The notes under the pieces were generated by a model that was not told the DNA's origin, ran no database searches, and saw only the letters and a program-made list of their open reading frames with translations. 64,000 nucleotides of DNA from Flavobacteriales bacterium (lineage in GTDB: Bacteria > Bacteroidota > Bacteroidia > Flavobacteriales_F > PHOS-HE28): positions 62,001-126,000 of the forward strand of contig JADJCX010000031.1 of NCBI GenBank assembly GCA_016703005.1, read 5' to 3'. This document shows, one piece after another, positions 1 through 8,895 of this stretch. How positions within the stretch are numbered: position 1 is the first letter of the stretch; each line of letters begins with the position of its first letter. Made by a program: the position numbers and the translations under genes.

Positions 1-216
1 GAATGGACAAAAGCCGGCGTTGAACGAACGACACGCCTCCTCGTTTCGATCGAATTGGATCGGAAACTGAATGCGCTGCATTCGATGCCGATCGGAGTGC
101 ACCACGGTGCGAGCACTCTCACCGGGTCTGGCCGCGTAAATGATTGCACCCCGGCCGCCCATTTGCTGTGGGATACCGCCATAGCCCAACACCCATGTAT
201 GCCGACATGGAAACAT

Positions 217-449
217 ATGGAACGCGCTGCGCTCATCGCTGAAGTGAAAAGGCTACGTGCAGGCATCCGGCAGCACCGCGACAACAGCGGCCACGACCTC
301 TGCTGGCATCACCCAGCGCTGTGGTTGTTTCCCCCGGAAGGACCGACCCGCTACCGACCATGCCCGATCGGCCGACCTTCCTGCGCAGAAGCATCGAGTA
401 CCGCCAGTCGTTGGACCAGCAAGCGCCGGAAGCACTGTTCCCGCGCTAG
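217..449 (+). CDS. small hypothetical protein, frameshifted
   Basis: The reading frame starts MERAALIAEVKRLR and carries GHDLCWHHPALW. It then continues one frame over as DPLPTMPDRPTFLR and IEYRQSLDQQAPEA to a TAG at 447-449. Read across one missing base near 343 this gives a coherent protein of about 77 residues. From memory it resembles small Bacteroidota hypotheticals with a GHDLCWxHPxLWxLLPE core, often found near mobile or restriction genes. Function is unknown. It lies just upstream of a transposase remnant, so it may be decaying cargo rather than an expressed gene. Confidence 0.4.
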
Positions 450-559
450 GGGAGCGCGATGGATTTGCGCTTGTTGATTCCCGTAGGATGGTAGCAGTGA
501 TTCTCTTTGACCAGCTCGGGGAAGCGCGCAGCATCGCCCATGCTGTTGGGGAAATACCG

Positions 560-790
560 CGACGGCTTGAAGTTGTAGTGGCCCACGGCGGGTCCCCAGG
601 ACAATGGCTTGATCGAGCGCGTCAATCTCGCGCACAGCGAAGATGTGCTCGAGGCCCACCTCTTTGAGACGCTCCATCAGGTGCGCGTAGTGATCAACTG
701 CTAGATCCAGGAGTACATCAAGGAACGACCACATGAGTCGTTGGGTATACTCACCCCTACGCGCGTTCCTGTTGGAACGTGGACAGCTTC
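560..790 (+). pseudogene. IS3-family transposase (OrfB) C-terminal remnant
   Basis: One frame reads GPQDNGLIERVNLAHSEDVL, then EAHLFETLHQVRVVIN, a TAG at 702-704, then IQEYIKERPHESLGILTP. This is the signature end of IS3-family DDE transposases (pattern Q-N-G-x-I-E-R-x-N, then E-x-L-x-Q-V-R, then W-I-x-x-Y-N-x-x-R-P-H-x-S-L). The in-frame stop falls where the family has Trp (WIQEY), so a TGG to TAG change is likely. The N-terminal catalytic part is missing and no terminal inverted repeats were seen, so the element is dead. Confidence 0.75.
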
Positions 791-992
791 CCAACATCCA
801 AGCCGACGCTGTTGACCTATCCATTCTCCAACAGGACAACCCAACAACAAGGACAAAGGCAACTGTACGATAGACCGCGACCGAAATGAGGGCTTTTACA
901 GCGGCGCCTCAGCGGTTCTTTCCCTCACTGGAACAGGTTACTGATAGCGAGCAACATCGCATCCGGGTGGCCCGCTCTATTTTTGAACCACC

Positions 993-1337
993 ATGAAGAA
1001 GAAGTCTGCATCCGAATCCAAGTCCATGACGCTGCACGAGGCGTACGAGCACGCGATCTTCCAGCCCGAAGCATTTCTGGCCATGGGCATCGCCAAGCAG
1101 ACCATGATGAACCAGCGGGTGGTTGTGGCCAAGGGGGACCGTCCGGGCGAGAATGCGATGCGGAAGCGGCTGTCGAAAGTGGGTTGGCGCTTGGTGGTAC
1201 ACGAGCAATGGGCCCCGGGCAAGGCGCGCCCCAAGGCCAAGCACAACGCGGCACCGCCGAAGAGCAAGAAGAAGCGGAAGGAGAAGGCCAAGAAGAAGAA
1301 AAGAAGAAGTAGGGGGGAGAGCCGCGCCCGTTATTAG
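993..1337 (+). CDS. lysine-rich small hypothetical protein
   Basis: A 114-residue basic protein. The first 75 residues (MTLHEAYEHAIFQPEAFLAMGI, then RLSKVGWRLVVHEQW) look folded. From about residue 78 the chain is almost only Lys, Arg, Pro and Ala, ending in a run such as KKKRKEKAKKKKRR. Such tails suggest nucleic-acid or ribosome binding, but no family was recognised. The start is the first ATG of the frame after a short intergenic stretch. It lies between the IS remnant and another unknown gene on the same strand. Confidence 0.5.
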   Translation: MKKKSASESKSMTLHEAYEHAIFQPEAFLAMGIAKQTMMNQRVVVAKGDRPGENAMRKRLSKVGWRLVVHEQWAPGKARPKAKHNAAPPKSKKKRKEKAKKKKRRSRGESRARY

Positions 1338-1393
1338 GGTTCGCCGGGGCGCTGTGAGAGGGCCGTGGCCCCGATATATTCGCTCAGCCCCGC

Positions 1394-2068
1394 ATGCGCA
1401 TCATCGTCGCCTCCATGAGTTTGGAAGAGAAGTTGGCGCACGTGCGCGCTGACCAGGAGAGCGTTCTGCGGAAGTTCGAGAAGAAGGTGAAGGAGCTGCG
1501 CCACGCGCTGAAGGCGAGCACCAGTAAACATCCGCGCCAGCATCAGGAGGAATACAACTCGCCCAGCAACATCGATTGGCTGGTAACGGTGCGCATTACC
1601 AAGAAGAACGAGAAGGTGTTCATGACGGCGTGGTGGCACCTGAAGGACATCGGCCTGGAGGCCATTTCATTGGCGCCCACCAGCGCGTTCTACTTCGACT
1701 CGCATTTCTTCCAGCGCTACCGCGAGCACGAGAGCGGGATACGCGATGCGGTGCCCAACATGAAGGCCTTTTTGCTGGCCAACTACGACATTACCATTAA
1801 ACGGCTGGGCACCGAGCGCTTCGGCATGGAGGAGGTGGCCGGCGTGGCGCGCCAAGGCTTGTTCAGGGGCACAGTGCGGCCCGGTGGCATTATAGCGTGC
1901 GACACCTTTCTACCCGACCCCGGCTTGAACAAAGGCCAACAAGCGCTGAAGGCGCAAATGGACTTCCACGCCGCAACGAAGGACTGGAGCGCCGTGCAAC
2001 TGCAGCAGCACCGCGCATGGGCGAACGAACTGCTGAACCAGTTGCGCGACGAAGGGGAGGAGGTGTAA
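1394..2068 (+). CDS. hypothetical protein, 224 aa
   Basis: A cytoplasmic-looking protein of 224 residues with a charged helical N-terminus (LAHVRADQESVLRKFEKKVKEL). A mixed alpha/beta body follows, with VTVRITKKNEKVFMTAWWHL and SAFYFDSHFFQRYREHE. No family was recognised. A second start at 1415 (MSLEEKL) is equally plausible. A promoter-like TATATTCG box lies about 15 nt upstream of 1394, which would leave almost no leader. Codon use and GC match the neighbours, so it looks resident. Confidence 0.55.
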   Translation: MRIIVASMSLEEKLAHVRADQESVLRKFEKKVKELRHALKASTSKHPRQHQEEYNSPSNIDWLVTVRITKKNEKVFMTAWWHLKDIGLEAISLAPTSAFYFDSHFFQRYREHESGIRDAVPNMKAFLLANYDITIKRLGTERFGMEEVAGVARQGLFRGTVRPGGIIACDTFLPDPGLNKGQQALKAQMDFHAATKDWSAVQLQQHRAWANELLNQLRDEGEEV

Positions 2069-2071
2069 GCG

Positions 2072-2467
2072 TCAGCTCCCGGCCATCATCTGCTTCACCC
2101 AACGCTTGGCTTCTTCCAACTGAGCGAACACTTTGAAGTGGATGCCCGGCGGCGGGTTGTCGATGTGGAAGTCGCGGAGACGTTCGAAGAGTTCGCCCTC
2201 GGCCACCCAAGCGAGCAGGTGCGTAACGCGGTCGAGACCGAGCACCGTCCATGGATCGTTCTCCACGAAGCTGAGCGCAAAGCGCGCGCTGGCGGGGATC
2301 TCCACGATAACGGCTTCGGGCGCAGGGCCGGGCAGGAAGCGGCTCGCCTCCACGTTCTCGGCAATGGTGGCTGCTGTTATGGTGCTCAGCGGCTTGTAGC
2401 GGCGTAGCAACACTTGTGGGGCCATTCGGCTGGCCATGGCCGTTGAGGTATGTACGCTGGGTTGCAT
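2072..2467 (-). CDS. hypothetical protein, possibly SpoIIAA/STAS-like
   Basis: A 131-residue protein convergent with the preceding gene, with 3 bp between stops. The order IVEIPASARFALSFVEND, a short helix (LLAWVAEGELFERLRDF) and a final FAQLEEAKRWVKQMM helix recalls small Bacteroidota SpoIIAA/STAS-like proteins, which end in an EAxxWL-type helix. The match is by pattern only. Starts at 2437 or 2425 (second and third Met) are possible, because the first 14 residues look unstructured. Confidence 0.5.
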   Translation of the reverse strand: MQPSVHTSTAMASRMAPQVLLRRYKPLSTITAATIAENVEASRFLPGPAPEAVIVEIPASARFALSFVENDPWTVLGLDRVTHLLAWVAEGELFERLRDFHIDNPPPGIHFKVFAQLEEAKRWVKQMMAGS

Positions 2468-2628
2468 GTTCTTTTTGCTTGCGGTACCCTAAAGCTGTGC
2501 CAACCAAGCGGGCGAACGCAAGCAGAGATCGACCGGCAAGGAGGCATTCCTGACGAAGCGGTCAACGACTTGTATGAACCACTAGCGTCCCGTGCGCTAT
2601 GTTCAGCCCCGCCGATGACGCCCCCCCC

Positions 2629-3613
2629 ATGCAAGTAGCCGTTACCGGCGCCAGCGGCCATATCGGCAATGTGTTGTGCCGCGTGCTCTTGGAGCAAGGC
2701 CACCGTGTGCGCGCTTTCTACAACGCCGATGATCACGCACTGGTGGGCCTTGACCTCGAACGCGTGCAGGGCAATGTGCTGGTGCTGGCCGACCTGTTGC
2801 GCCTGTGCGCGGGCTGCGATGTGGTGGTGAACTGTGCGGCCATCATCAGCGTGCATGGCGACCCCACCGGCATAGTGTACCGCACCAACACCGAAGGGCC
2901 GCGCAACATCCACGCGGCCGCCGTTGCGAAAGGCGTGAAAAGGCTGTTGCACATCAGCAGCGTGCACGCCGTTACGGAGTTGCCGCACAGCATGCCGTAC
3001 AACGAAAACCGGCCGTACAAAACCCGCAGTGACTACGCCTATGACCATTCGAAGGCGATGGGCGAGCAAGTGCTGTTCGCCGAACTGGGGAAGGATGCGC
3101 TGGAGCTGGTGGTGCTGCGCCCCAGTTGCGTGGTGGGCCCGTACGATACGAAGCCCTCGAAAATGGGCGCCGCACTGCTCGACTTCCTCCGTGGCAACGT
3201 GCCCATGCTGCCTGCTGGCGGCTACGACATGGTGGACGTGCGCGATGTGGCGCGCTCCATTGTGCAGGCCATCAGCAAAGGACGCAATGGCCAGATCTAC
3301 GTGCTCAGTGGCAAGTACTATAGCATGAAGGAACTGGCCCGGGCGGTGCAGCGCGTTACCGGCAAGAGGGTGCCGCAGCGCGTGCTGTCATATGGTCTCC
3401 TGAAAGCGCTGTTGCCCTTCGTTGCGTTGTGGGCGTGGTTCACAGGCGCACCGGCGCGCTTCAACATCGAATCGATCGACGCACTGAAGAACGGCCACCC
3501 GAACATGGACAGCTCCAAGGCGCGACGGGAACTCGGGCACACCACGCGGCCACTGGACGACTCTCTGCGCGACTTTTTACCAATGGCAGAAGGAGAGGGG
3601 AACGATCCGATAG
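2629..3613 (+). CDS. NAD-dependent epimerase/dehydratase (extended SDR), frameshift near 3' end
   Basis: An extended short-chain dehydrogenase acting on a sugar, steroid or dihydroflavonol-type substrate. The Rossmann motif GASGHIGNVL is at residues 6-15. The active-site YxxxK is in DYAYDHSKAMGEQ, and RPSCVVGPYD follows. The start MQVAVTGASG (2629) is preferred over an ATG ten codons upstream. The frame as sequenced runs 200 bp into the next gene. If one T of the TTTTT at 3574-3578 is removed, the end becomes LRDFYQWQKERGTIR and stops at 3611-3613, three bases before the next ATG. Length then is about 327 residues, normal for the family. It probably forms an operon with the following membrane reductase. 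Confidence 0.85.
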
Positions 3614-3616
3614 GAC

Positions 3617-4381
3617 ATGGAACTGCGCACACTGGAATGGATCACGTACGGGTGGATCGCGCTGGCCGTCATCGTGCATGTGGTCATGTTCTTCGTCACC
3701 GCGCCGTTCGGTCGCCACACGTCCACGAAGTGGGGGCCTACCATCAACAACAAGCTGGGTTGGTTCATCATGGAATTGCCGAGCCTCGGCATCATGGTGT
3801 ACTTCATGTTCTGCGGTAGCTACGCCTTCTCCAACTACGCGTGGATCCTGTTCGCGGTGTGGATCGTGCACTACCTCAACCGCACGGTGATCTATCCGTT
3901 GCGCATTCGCGCAACGCCCAAGCGTATGCCGGTGTTCATCGTGTGCAACGCCATCCTGTTCAACGTGATGAACGCCGGGCTGAACGGCTATTACCTCGCG
4001 GAACTCGCACCGGTGGAACAGTACGACGCGAGCTGGTTGACGAGTGCGCACTTCATCATCGGTGCGATCGTGTTCGCCTGCGGCATGTTCATCAACATGA
4101 AGTCCGACACCATGCTGATCAACCTGCGCGCGAAGACCGGAACAGGTTACCGCATCCCGAAAGGATTTCTGTTCGATCGTATCTCGTCGCCCAATCTTTT
4201 CGGTGAGATCATCGAATGGACGGGCTTCGCCATCATGGCGTGGAACCTGCCCGCGCTCAGCTTCATGGTGTGGACCTTCGCGAACCTGGTGCCGCGCGCC
4301 AAGAACCACCACGACTGGTACCACCGCACGTTCCCCGATTACCCGAAGGAGCGGAAGGTTGTTTTTCCGGGGGTGTTCTGA
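3617..4381 (+). CDS. 3-oxo-5-alpha-steroid 4-dehydrogenase-like membrane protein
   Basis: A 254-residue integral membrane protein of the steroid 5-alpha-reductase family, which reduces a C=C bond with NADPH. About six hydrophobic segments are visible. The C-terminal family motif is clear: GTGYRIPKGFLFDRISSPN, then EIIEWTGFAIMAWN, NLVPRAKNHHDWY and FPDYPKERKVVFPGVF. Family members in bacteria reduce steroids, polyprenols or enoyl lipids. Substrate here is unknown. It follows the SDR by 3 bp once the frameshift is corrected, suggesting a two-step redox unit on a lipid or sterol-like substrate. Confidence 0.88.
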   Translation: MELRTLEWITYGWIALAVIVHVVMFFVTAPFGRHTSTKWGPTINNKLGWFIMELPSLGIMVYFMFCGSYAFSNYAWILFAVWIVHYLNRTVIYPLRIRATPKRMPVFIVCNAILFNVMNAGLNGYYLAELAPVEQYDASWLTSAHFIIGAIVFACGMFINMKSDTMLINLRAKTGTGYRIPKGFLFDRISSPNLFGEIIEWTGFAIMAWNLPALSFMVWTFANLVPRAKNHHDWYHRTFPDYPKERKVVFPGVF

Positions 4382-4645
4382 AGTGGAGCGAGCTGTGCTG
4401 GTTCTTGAAGCGTAACACCAGCACTGCTTATTGGTTGCCAGGGTCTCGCCGTAATGGGGCTGAGCAGCTGATTCCACGCTTTTCGGCGTCGGGTCAATCA
4501 TCGAGAGCACCCCTGTTTCTCCGCGCCCTCCGCGCCTTCGCCTGATACCGCATTTGCATTTCACTCCCTTCCCATTCCCCGACTTTCACCACTTTTCGGA
4601 ACGCCACTTGCGTACGGCGCGTTCACAACCCCACAACAAACACTC

Positions 4646-5476
4646 ATGAACACCTCGTCTCTCTCGCTCCTCACCCTATCCCTCAGCATCGCATCCTTAC
4701 ACGTATTCGCGCAGGACAAGCCCATGAAGGCCGACCACCGCTATGCCTTCACCGCGATGACGGTGGAGACCAACGAAGTGCGCGTGGAAATGGAGGATGT
4801 GTTGGCCGAGGCCACGTTCTGCAAGTTCCGTTTCAAGGTGACGAACAAGACCAACGACTACGTGTTTGTGGACCCCACCAAATTCAAGGTGACGATGGGC
4901 GGCGCGGCCATGGCCTTCAAGGAAAAGGCCTTCATGGTGCGGCCGTACGAGAAAGAGGCGACGACGCTGAATGTTACCGGCGGCACCAACTACCATCACG
5001 AAACATTGTCCGTCGACTTCGCCGATGGCTTCCAACTCGCGCCGAGCAAAGGCACGGTTGCAGCCGTTGAGGAATTCACATTGCCGGCAGCGAAGAACGA
5101 AGTGAGCGCTGGCCCGTTCACCGTTAATCTGGTGAAGGCGAGCCAAGAGACGGACAGGACCGAAGCGAAGTTCAATGTGAAGTACGTGGGCAGCTCATTG
5201 GCCATCGTGGACGCGAGCAAGGTGGGCGTGCGCATCCCGGCAGGACAGGTGTTCGCCACGGCGAAGTCGAAGTCGAAACCAGTGGTGCTCAGCGGCGGCG
5301 GCGAGGATTCGTTCACCGTAACCGTGGAGATACCGGGCAAGATCGCCGACATGCAGTTCACCACGCTCACTGTGCTGTGGAACGAAACGTTCGTGGAAAC
5401 CGCGAAGAAGCCGTTGGTAGTGGATCAGGCCACCTTCGCCGTGGATGCCGCCAGGACGACGGAGATCAATAAGTGA
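4646..5476 (+). CDS. secreted hypothetical protein
   Basis: A 276-residue protein with a Sec signal peptide (MNTSSLSLLTLSLSIASLHVFAQ, cleavage after AQ). The rest is beta-rich with no transmembrane segment. It seems to hold two related halves, each with a pattern like EATFCKFRFKVTNKTNDYVFV and RTEAKFNVKYVGSSLAIVD, so a duplicated Ig-like fold is likely (inference). There is no T9SS sorting domain, so it is probably periplasmic. The 264 bp upstream hold no recognisable gene. Confidence 0.7.
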   Translation: MNTSSLSLLTLSLSIASLHVFAQDKPMKADHRYAFTAMTVETNEVRVEMEDVLAEATFCKFRFKVTNKTNDYVFVDPTKFKVTMGGAAMAFKEKAFMVRPYEKEATTLNVTGGTNYHHETLSVDFADGFQLAPSKGTVAAVEEFTLPAAKNEVSAGPFTVNLVKASQETDRTEAKFNVKYVGSSLAIVDASKVGVRIPAGQVFATAKSKSKPVVLSGGGEDSFTVTVEIPGKIADMQFTTLTVLWNETFVETAKKPLVVDQATFAVDAARTTEINK

Positions 5477-5497
5477 TCGGGTCGAGCAGGGTTTGGT

Positions 5498-5519
5498 CCC
5501 TCCGCCGGACGGCGGAGGG
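5498..5519. repeat. short GC-rich palindrome
   Basis: CCCTCCGCC (5498-5506), loop ggac, GGCGGAGGG (5511-5519): a perfect 9-bp stem 22 nt after the secreted-protein stop, followed by cagggggg. It may act as a terminator without a T-run or belong to a repetitive palindrome family. Confidence 0.5.
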
Positions 5520-5609
5520 CAGGGGGGTGATGGGCAGGCTGCCCGGTGCATTTCCGCGCCCCTAACTTCACGCTGCGTTCCGCGTACGAAGCCCACGAAA
5601 ATCATCCCT

Positions 5610-6482
5610 ATGGAAGTCAAGAAGATCGACGTAGCCGACCTCACGTACGAGCAGTTCTACAACGAGCATTGGTTGCCCGGTATACCGCTGGTGCTGAAGA
5701 ACGCCAGCAAGGTGTGGAAGGCCAACGGCACCTTCAGCCCGGATTGGTTCCGCGCCAACTTCGGCGATCGCAAGACAACCGTGAACGGCACCGAGTACAC
5801 CATGAAGGAGGTGATGGACCTGGTGGAAGGCAAGGACACGAGCCGCCCCGTTCCGTACCCCTGCAAGTATGAGCTGCGCGCGCAATTGCCGGAGTTGGTG
5901 GATATGGTCTATCCGTTGAACCTCGGCTACGCAAAACCGAATTGGTTGGAGAGCAGTTGGTTCAAACGCGGCTATTGGGGCAACGCCGTGGAGATGTTCG
6001 TTGGTGGTGTCGGCGGCAAGTTCCCGTATGTGCACTTGGATTACTACCACTTGAGTGCGTGGATCAACCAACTTTACGGCAACAAGGAATTCACCGTGTG
6101 GCCGCGCGGGCAGGAGAAATACCTCTACCCCGACCCGAATGACAAATGGAAGAGCGCCATCCCGGATATTGAGCACGTGGACCTGGACAAGTACCCGCTA
6201 TACCGCAACGCCACACCCATCACCTTCGTGGTCGGCCCCGGCGAAACGCTCTTCATACCCTTCGGCATCTGGCACACGGCCAAGAGCTTGGAGCCCACCA
6301 TTTCAGTGGCCTTCGACCTCTTGAACGACCACAACTTCCCGCTCTTCCTGCGCGATGTGTGGGATTTCAAAAAGCGCCAAAGCACCGCCAAGGCCATCGC
6401 AGCGACCAGCTACGCCGCCCTCGGTGGTGTTGTATGCCGTGTGGGCGATATGGTAGGAGTAAAGCGACACAGTTCGCAGTAG
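5610..6482 (+). CDS. JmjC-like cupin (Cupin_8) protein
   Basis: A 290-residue protein of the JmjC/cupin-8 type, Fe(II)- and 2-oxoglutarate-dependent hydroxylases acting on proteins or small molecules. The N-terminus (EVKKIDVADLTYEQF, then PGIPLVLKNASKVW) is typical. The iron site is visible as HLDYYHLSAWINQ (H-x-D) and LFIPFGIWHTAKS (distal His). The start MEVKKID at 5610 is chosen over an upstream in-frame codon that would run back through the palindrome. Substrate cannot be told. It is monocistronic and convergent with pgk. Confidence 0.8.
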   Translation: MEVKKIDVADLTYEQFYNEHWLPGIPLVLKNASKVWKANGTFSPDWFRANFGDRKTTVNGTEYTMKEVMDLVEGKDTSRPVPYPCKYELRAQLPELVDMVYPLNLGYAKPNWLESSWFKRGYWGNAVEMFVGGVGGKFPYVHLDYYHLSAWINQLYGNKEFTVWPRGQEKYLYPDPNDKWKSAIPDIEHVDLDKYPLYRNATPITFVVGPGETLFIPFGIWHTAKSLEPTISVAFDLLNDHNFPLFLRDVWDFKKRQSTAKAIAATSYAALGGVVCRVGDMVGVKRHSSQ

Positions 6483-6526
6483 CAGGAAGCGCCCTTTGCG
6501 TTATTGGGATGACGCATGTGAAGAGC

Positions 6527-7717
6527 TCATCCCTCTATTGCTGCGATCCCCGGCAGCACCTTGCCTTCGAGGTACTCGAGCATAGCGCCACCGCCGGTGC
6601 TCACGTAGCTGATCTTATCGGCAAGGTTGAACTGGTTCACGGCGGCAACGCTGTCGCCACCGCCAACGAGCGAGAACGCACCACCGGCCGTTGCTTCGGC
6701 AACGGCGTTCGCAACAGCGACCGTGCCCGCTTGGAAGCTCTTCATCTCGAACACGCCCATGGGGCCGTTCCACAACAACGTCTTGCTGCGCAGCACCACC
6801 GCGCGGAACGCTTTGATGGTCTCCGGACCGATGTCCAACGCCATCCAGCCATCGGGCACCGCATCAGCCGCACATTGATCGGTGTTGGCCGTATCGGCGA
6901 AAGCATCGGCTACAACAGCGTCGGTAGGCAGGTGAAGTTTCACGCCTTTCGCTTCAGCTTTTGAGATGATCGTACGCGCGGTCTCCAAGTGATCATCCTC
7001 CACCACCGACGAGCCGACTTGTCCCCCCTTCGCCTTGATGAACGTGTTGGCCATGCCGCCGCCGATGATCACTTCATCGCACTTGCCGAGCAGGTTCTCC
7101 AGAACGCCGATCTTGCTGCTCACTTTGCTACCACCGATGATGGCCGTGAGCGGGTGTTGCGGGTGGTTGAGCACCTTGCCCACACTGTCGATCTCGGCTT
7201 GCATCAGGTAACCGAACATCTTGTCCTTCGGGAAGAACTTCGCGATGATGGTGGTGCTGGCGTGCGCGCGGTGCGCCGTGCCGAAAGCATCGTTGACGTA
7301 CACATTACCAAGGTCGGCGAGCGCGCGACTGAAACCGGTATCGCCCTTTTCCTCTTCCTCGTGGTAGCGGAGGTTCTCCAACAGCATCACATCGCCGGGC
7401 ACCAGCGATGCCGAGGCCAGCTTGGCCTTGTCGCCAACACAATCCTCCGCAAAACGCACGGGCACACCAAGCAATCCTTCCAGATGTTTCGCAACAGGTC
7501 GCAGGCTCATCGCAGGGTTCGGTTTGCCCTTTGGTCGACCGAGGTGGCTCATGAGGATCACGCTACCTCCATCGCCGATGATTCGTTTCACCGTGCGCAC
7601 AATGGCCCGCGCCCGCGAGTCGTCGGTGATGTGCATGTTCGCATCCATCGGCACGTTCAGGTCCACACGCACAAGCGCCTTCTTGCCGGAGAAATTGTAG
7701 TCGTTGATGTTCGCCAT
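6527..7717 (-). CDS. pgk: phosphoglycerate kinase
   Basis: Interconverts 1,3-bisphosphoglycerate plus ADP and 3-phosphoglycerate plus ATP in glycolysis and gluconeogenesis. Its 396 residues match the family. Motifs in order are [10 protein letters not shown] (substrate binding), [60 protein letters not shown] and the ATP-site [12 protein letters not shown]. The start [12 protein letters not shown] (7717) is chosen over an in-frame Met 40 codons upstream, because the family begins near this point. It is divergent from the FAD oxidoreductase, with 48 bp between starts. Confidence 0.97.
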   Translation of the reverse strand: MANINDYNFSGKKALVRVDLNVPMDANMHITDDSRARAIVRTVKRIIGDGGSVILMSHLGRPKGKPNPAMSLRPVAKHLEGLLGVPVRFAEDCVGDKAKLASASLVPGDVMLLENLRYHEEEEKGDTGFSRALADLGNVYVNDAFGTAHRAHASTTIIAKFFPKDKMFGYLMQAEIDSVGKVLNHPQHPLTAIIGGSKVSSKIGVLENLLGKCDEVIIGGGMANTFIKAKGGQVGSSVVEDDHLETARTIISKAEAKGVKLHLPTDAVVADAFADTANTDQCAADAVPDGWMALDIGPETIKAFRAVVLRSKTLLWNGPMGVFEMKSFQAGTVAVANAVAEATAGGAFSLVGGGDSVAAVNQFNLADKISYVSTGGGAMLEYLEGKVLPGIAAIEG

Positions 7718-7765
7718 TGCGGTCGGTTGATCGGGGCGCGAAAGTAGGAGCCGCATCTTCGCTGC

Positions 7766-8824
7766 ATGCCGCACACGCACGACGTCATCATCATCGGCCG
7801 CGGTATTGCGGGTGTGGTGCTGAGCGAAACGCTGCACGCCATGGGCAAGCGCGTGGCGGTTTTTGATGTGCCGAAAACGAATGCGGCATCTCCGGTGGCT
7901 GCGGGCATCGTGAACCCGGTGGCCATGCGCCGCATCATAGCCAGTTGGCGCGCTGCTGAAATGCTCGACATCGCTGAGCCGTTCTATCGATCACTGGAGC
8001 AGGAATACGGAGAGGTGATCTGGCACCCACTGCCCCTGGTGCGGCTCTTCGCGAACGAGCGTGAGGCACAGGAGTGGCCTCGGCACCTGCGGGATCCGGA
8101 GGTTGGCGCGTTCCTCGCCGAAGGAGCATTGCCGGGTTTCGACGCAGACACGTTCAACGCGCCCCACGGTTATGGCGTTGTGAAGCGCTGCGCATGGCTG
8201 GATGTGGAAGTCATGCGGGAAGCCCACCGATCAAAGTGGACCGCGATGAACGCATTGGTCGAGCGCGAAGTGTTGCCGAGGGATGTGCTCATCACGGAAG
8301 ACGGAGTGGAGGTCTTCGGTTGTTCGGCCCCATGGATCGTTTGGTGCAACGGTCCCTTCGCCGCACTTCCCGGTCTCGTCCCGACGCGCGGCGAAGTGAT
8401 GAGCCTGCACCTACCCGATTTGGACGCCGAAGCAATGGTGCATCGCAACGGCTTCCTACTGCCCGTTGGCAACAACAACTACAAGCTCGGTAGCACATTC
8501 GCATGGGCCGATGTATGGAGCGGACCCACGGAAAGCGGGAGGGAAGAATTGGTGAGGAAGCTGAACGGGCTGCTCGGCCACGTAGGCTCACCTCCCCTCT
8601 CCACTGGAGAGGGGTCGGGGGTGAGGCAAGCATCCGGCGTCCGCCCCGCATCCCGCGATCGCCGCCCGATCCTTGGGCAAGTCGCGCCGCACCAAGCAGC
8701 ATTCAATGGTCTCGGCTCGCGCGGGGTGTTATTGGCGCCGTGGTGCGCACAGCATTTGGTTGCACACCTGTTCGACGCCGTACCACTGGACGCCGAAGTG
8801 AACGCCGCCCGGTTCCACGCCTGA
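7766..8824 (+). CDS. FAD-dependent oxidoreductase (DAO family)
   Basis: A 352-residue D-amino-acid-oxidase-like flavoprotein. The dinucleotide-binding motif [14 protein letters not shown] is at residues 8-21. The ribose-binding acidic end is near VAVFDV and a substrate-domain stretch is [10 protein letters not shown]. The C-terminal FAD loop is [15 protein letters not shown]. In-frame insertion of a palindromic element near residues 276-287 encodes [11 protein letters not shown], a stretch with no place in the fold. The substrate is unknown. Glycine oxidase-like or MnmC-like roles are possible. It is divergent from pgk. Confidence 0.8.
   Translation: MPHTHDVIIIGRGIAGVVLSETLHAMGKRVAVFDVPKTNAASPVAAGIVNPVAMRRIIASWRAAEMLDIAEPFYRSLEQEYGEVIWHPLPLVRLFANEREAQEWPRHLRDPEVGAFLAEGALPGFDADTFNAPHGYGVVKRCAWLDVEVMREAHRSKWTAMNALVEREVLPRDVLITEDGVEVFGCSAPWIVWCNGPFAALPGLVPTRGEVMSLHLPDLDAEAMVHRNGFLLPVGNNNYKLGSTFAWADVWSGPTESGREELVRKLNGLLGHVGSPPLSTGEGSGVRQASGVRPASRDRRPILGQVAPHQAAFNGLGSRGVLLAPWCAQHLVAHLFDAVPLDAEVNAARFHA
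8594..8626. repeat. palindromic REP-like element, in frame in the FAD oxidoreductase
   Basis: CCCCTCTCC (8594-8602), loop act, GGAGAGGGG (8606-8614), tail tcgggggtgagg. Same core and tail as the copies at 9460, 11820 and 14994. Read in the host gene it adds [11 protein letters not shown] without breaking the frame. Confidence 0.8.
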
Positions 8825-8895
8825 CATGCGGATCACCGCGCCGTGAACGTTGAGCAACGGTCGTTGCATTCGCCCCGCCATTCCACCTTTGCCCC

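Noticed and set aside
3461..4564. 367-codon open frame antisense to the 5-alpha-reductase-like gene
   Set aside because: His/Arg-rich shadow; the sense-strand gene has clear family motifs.
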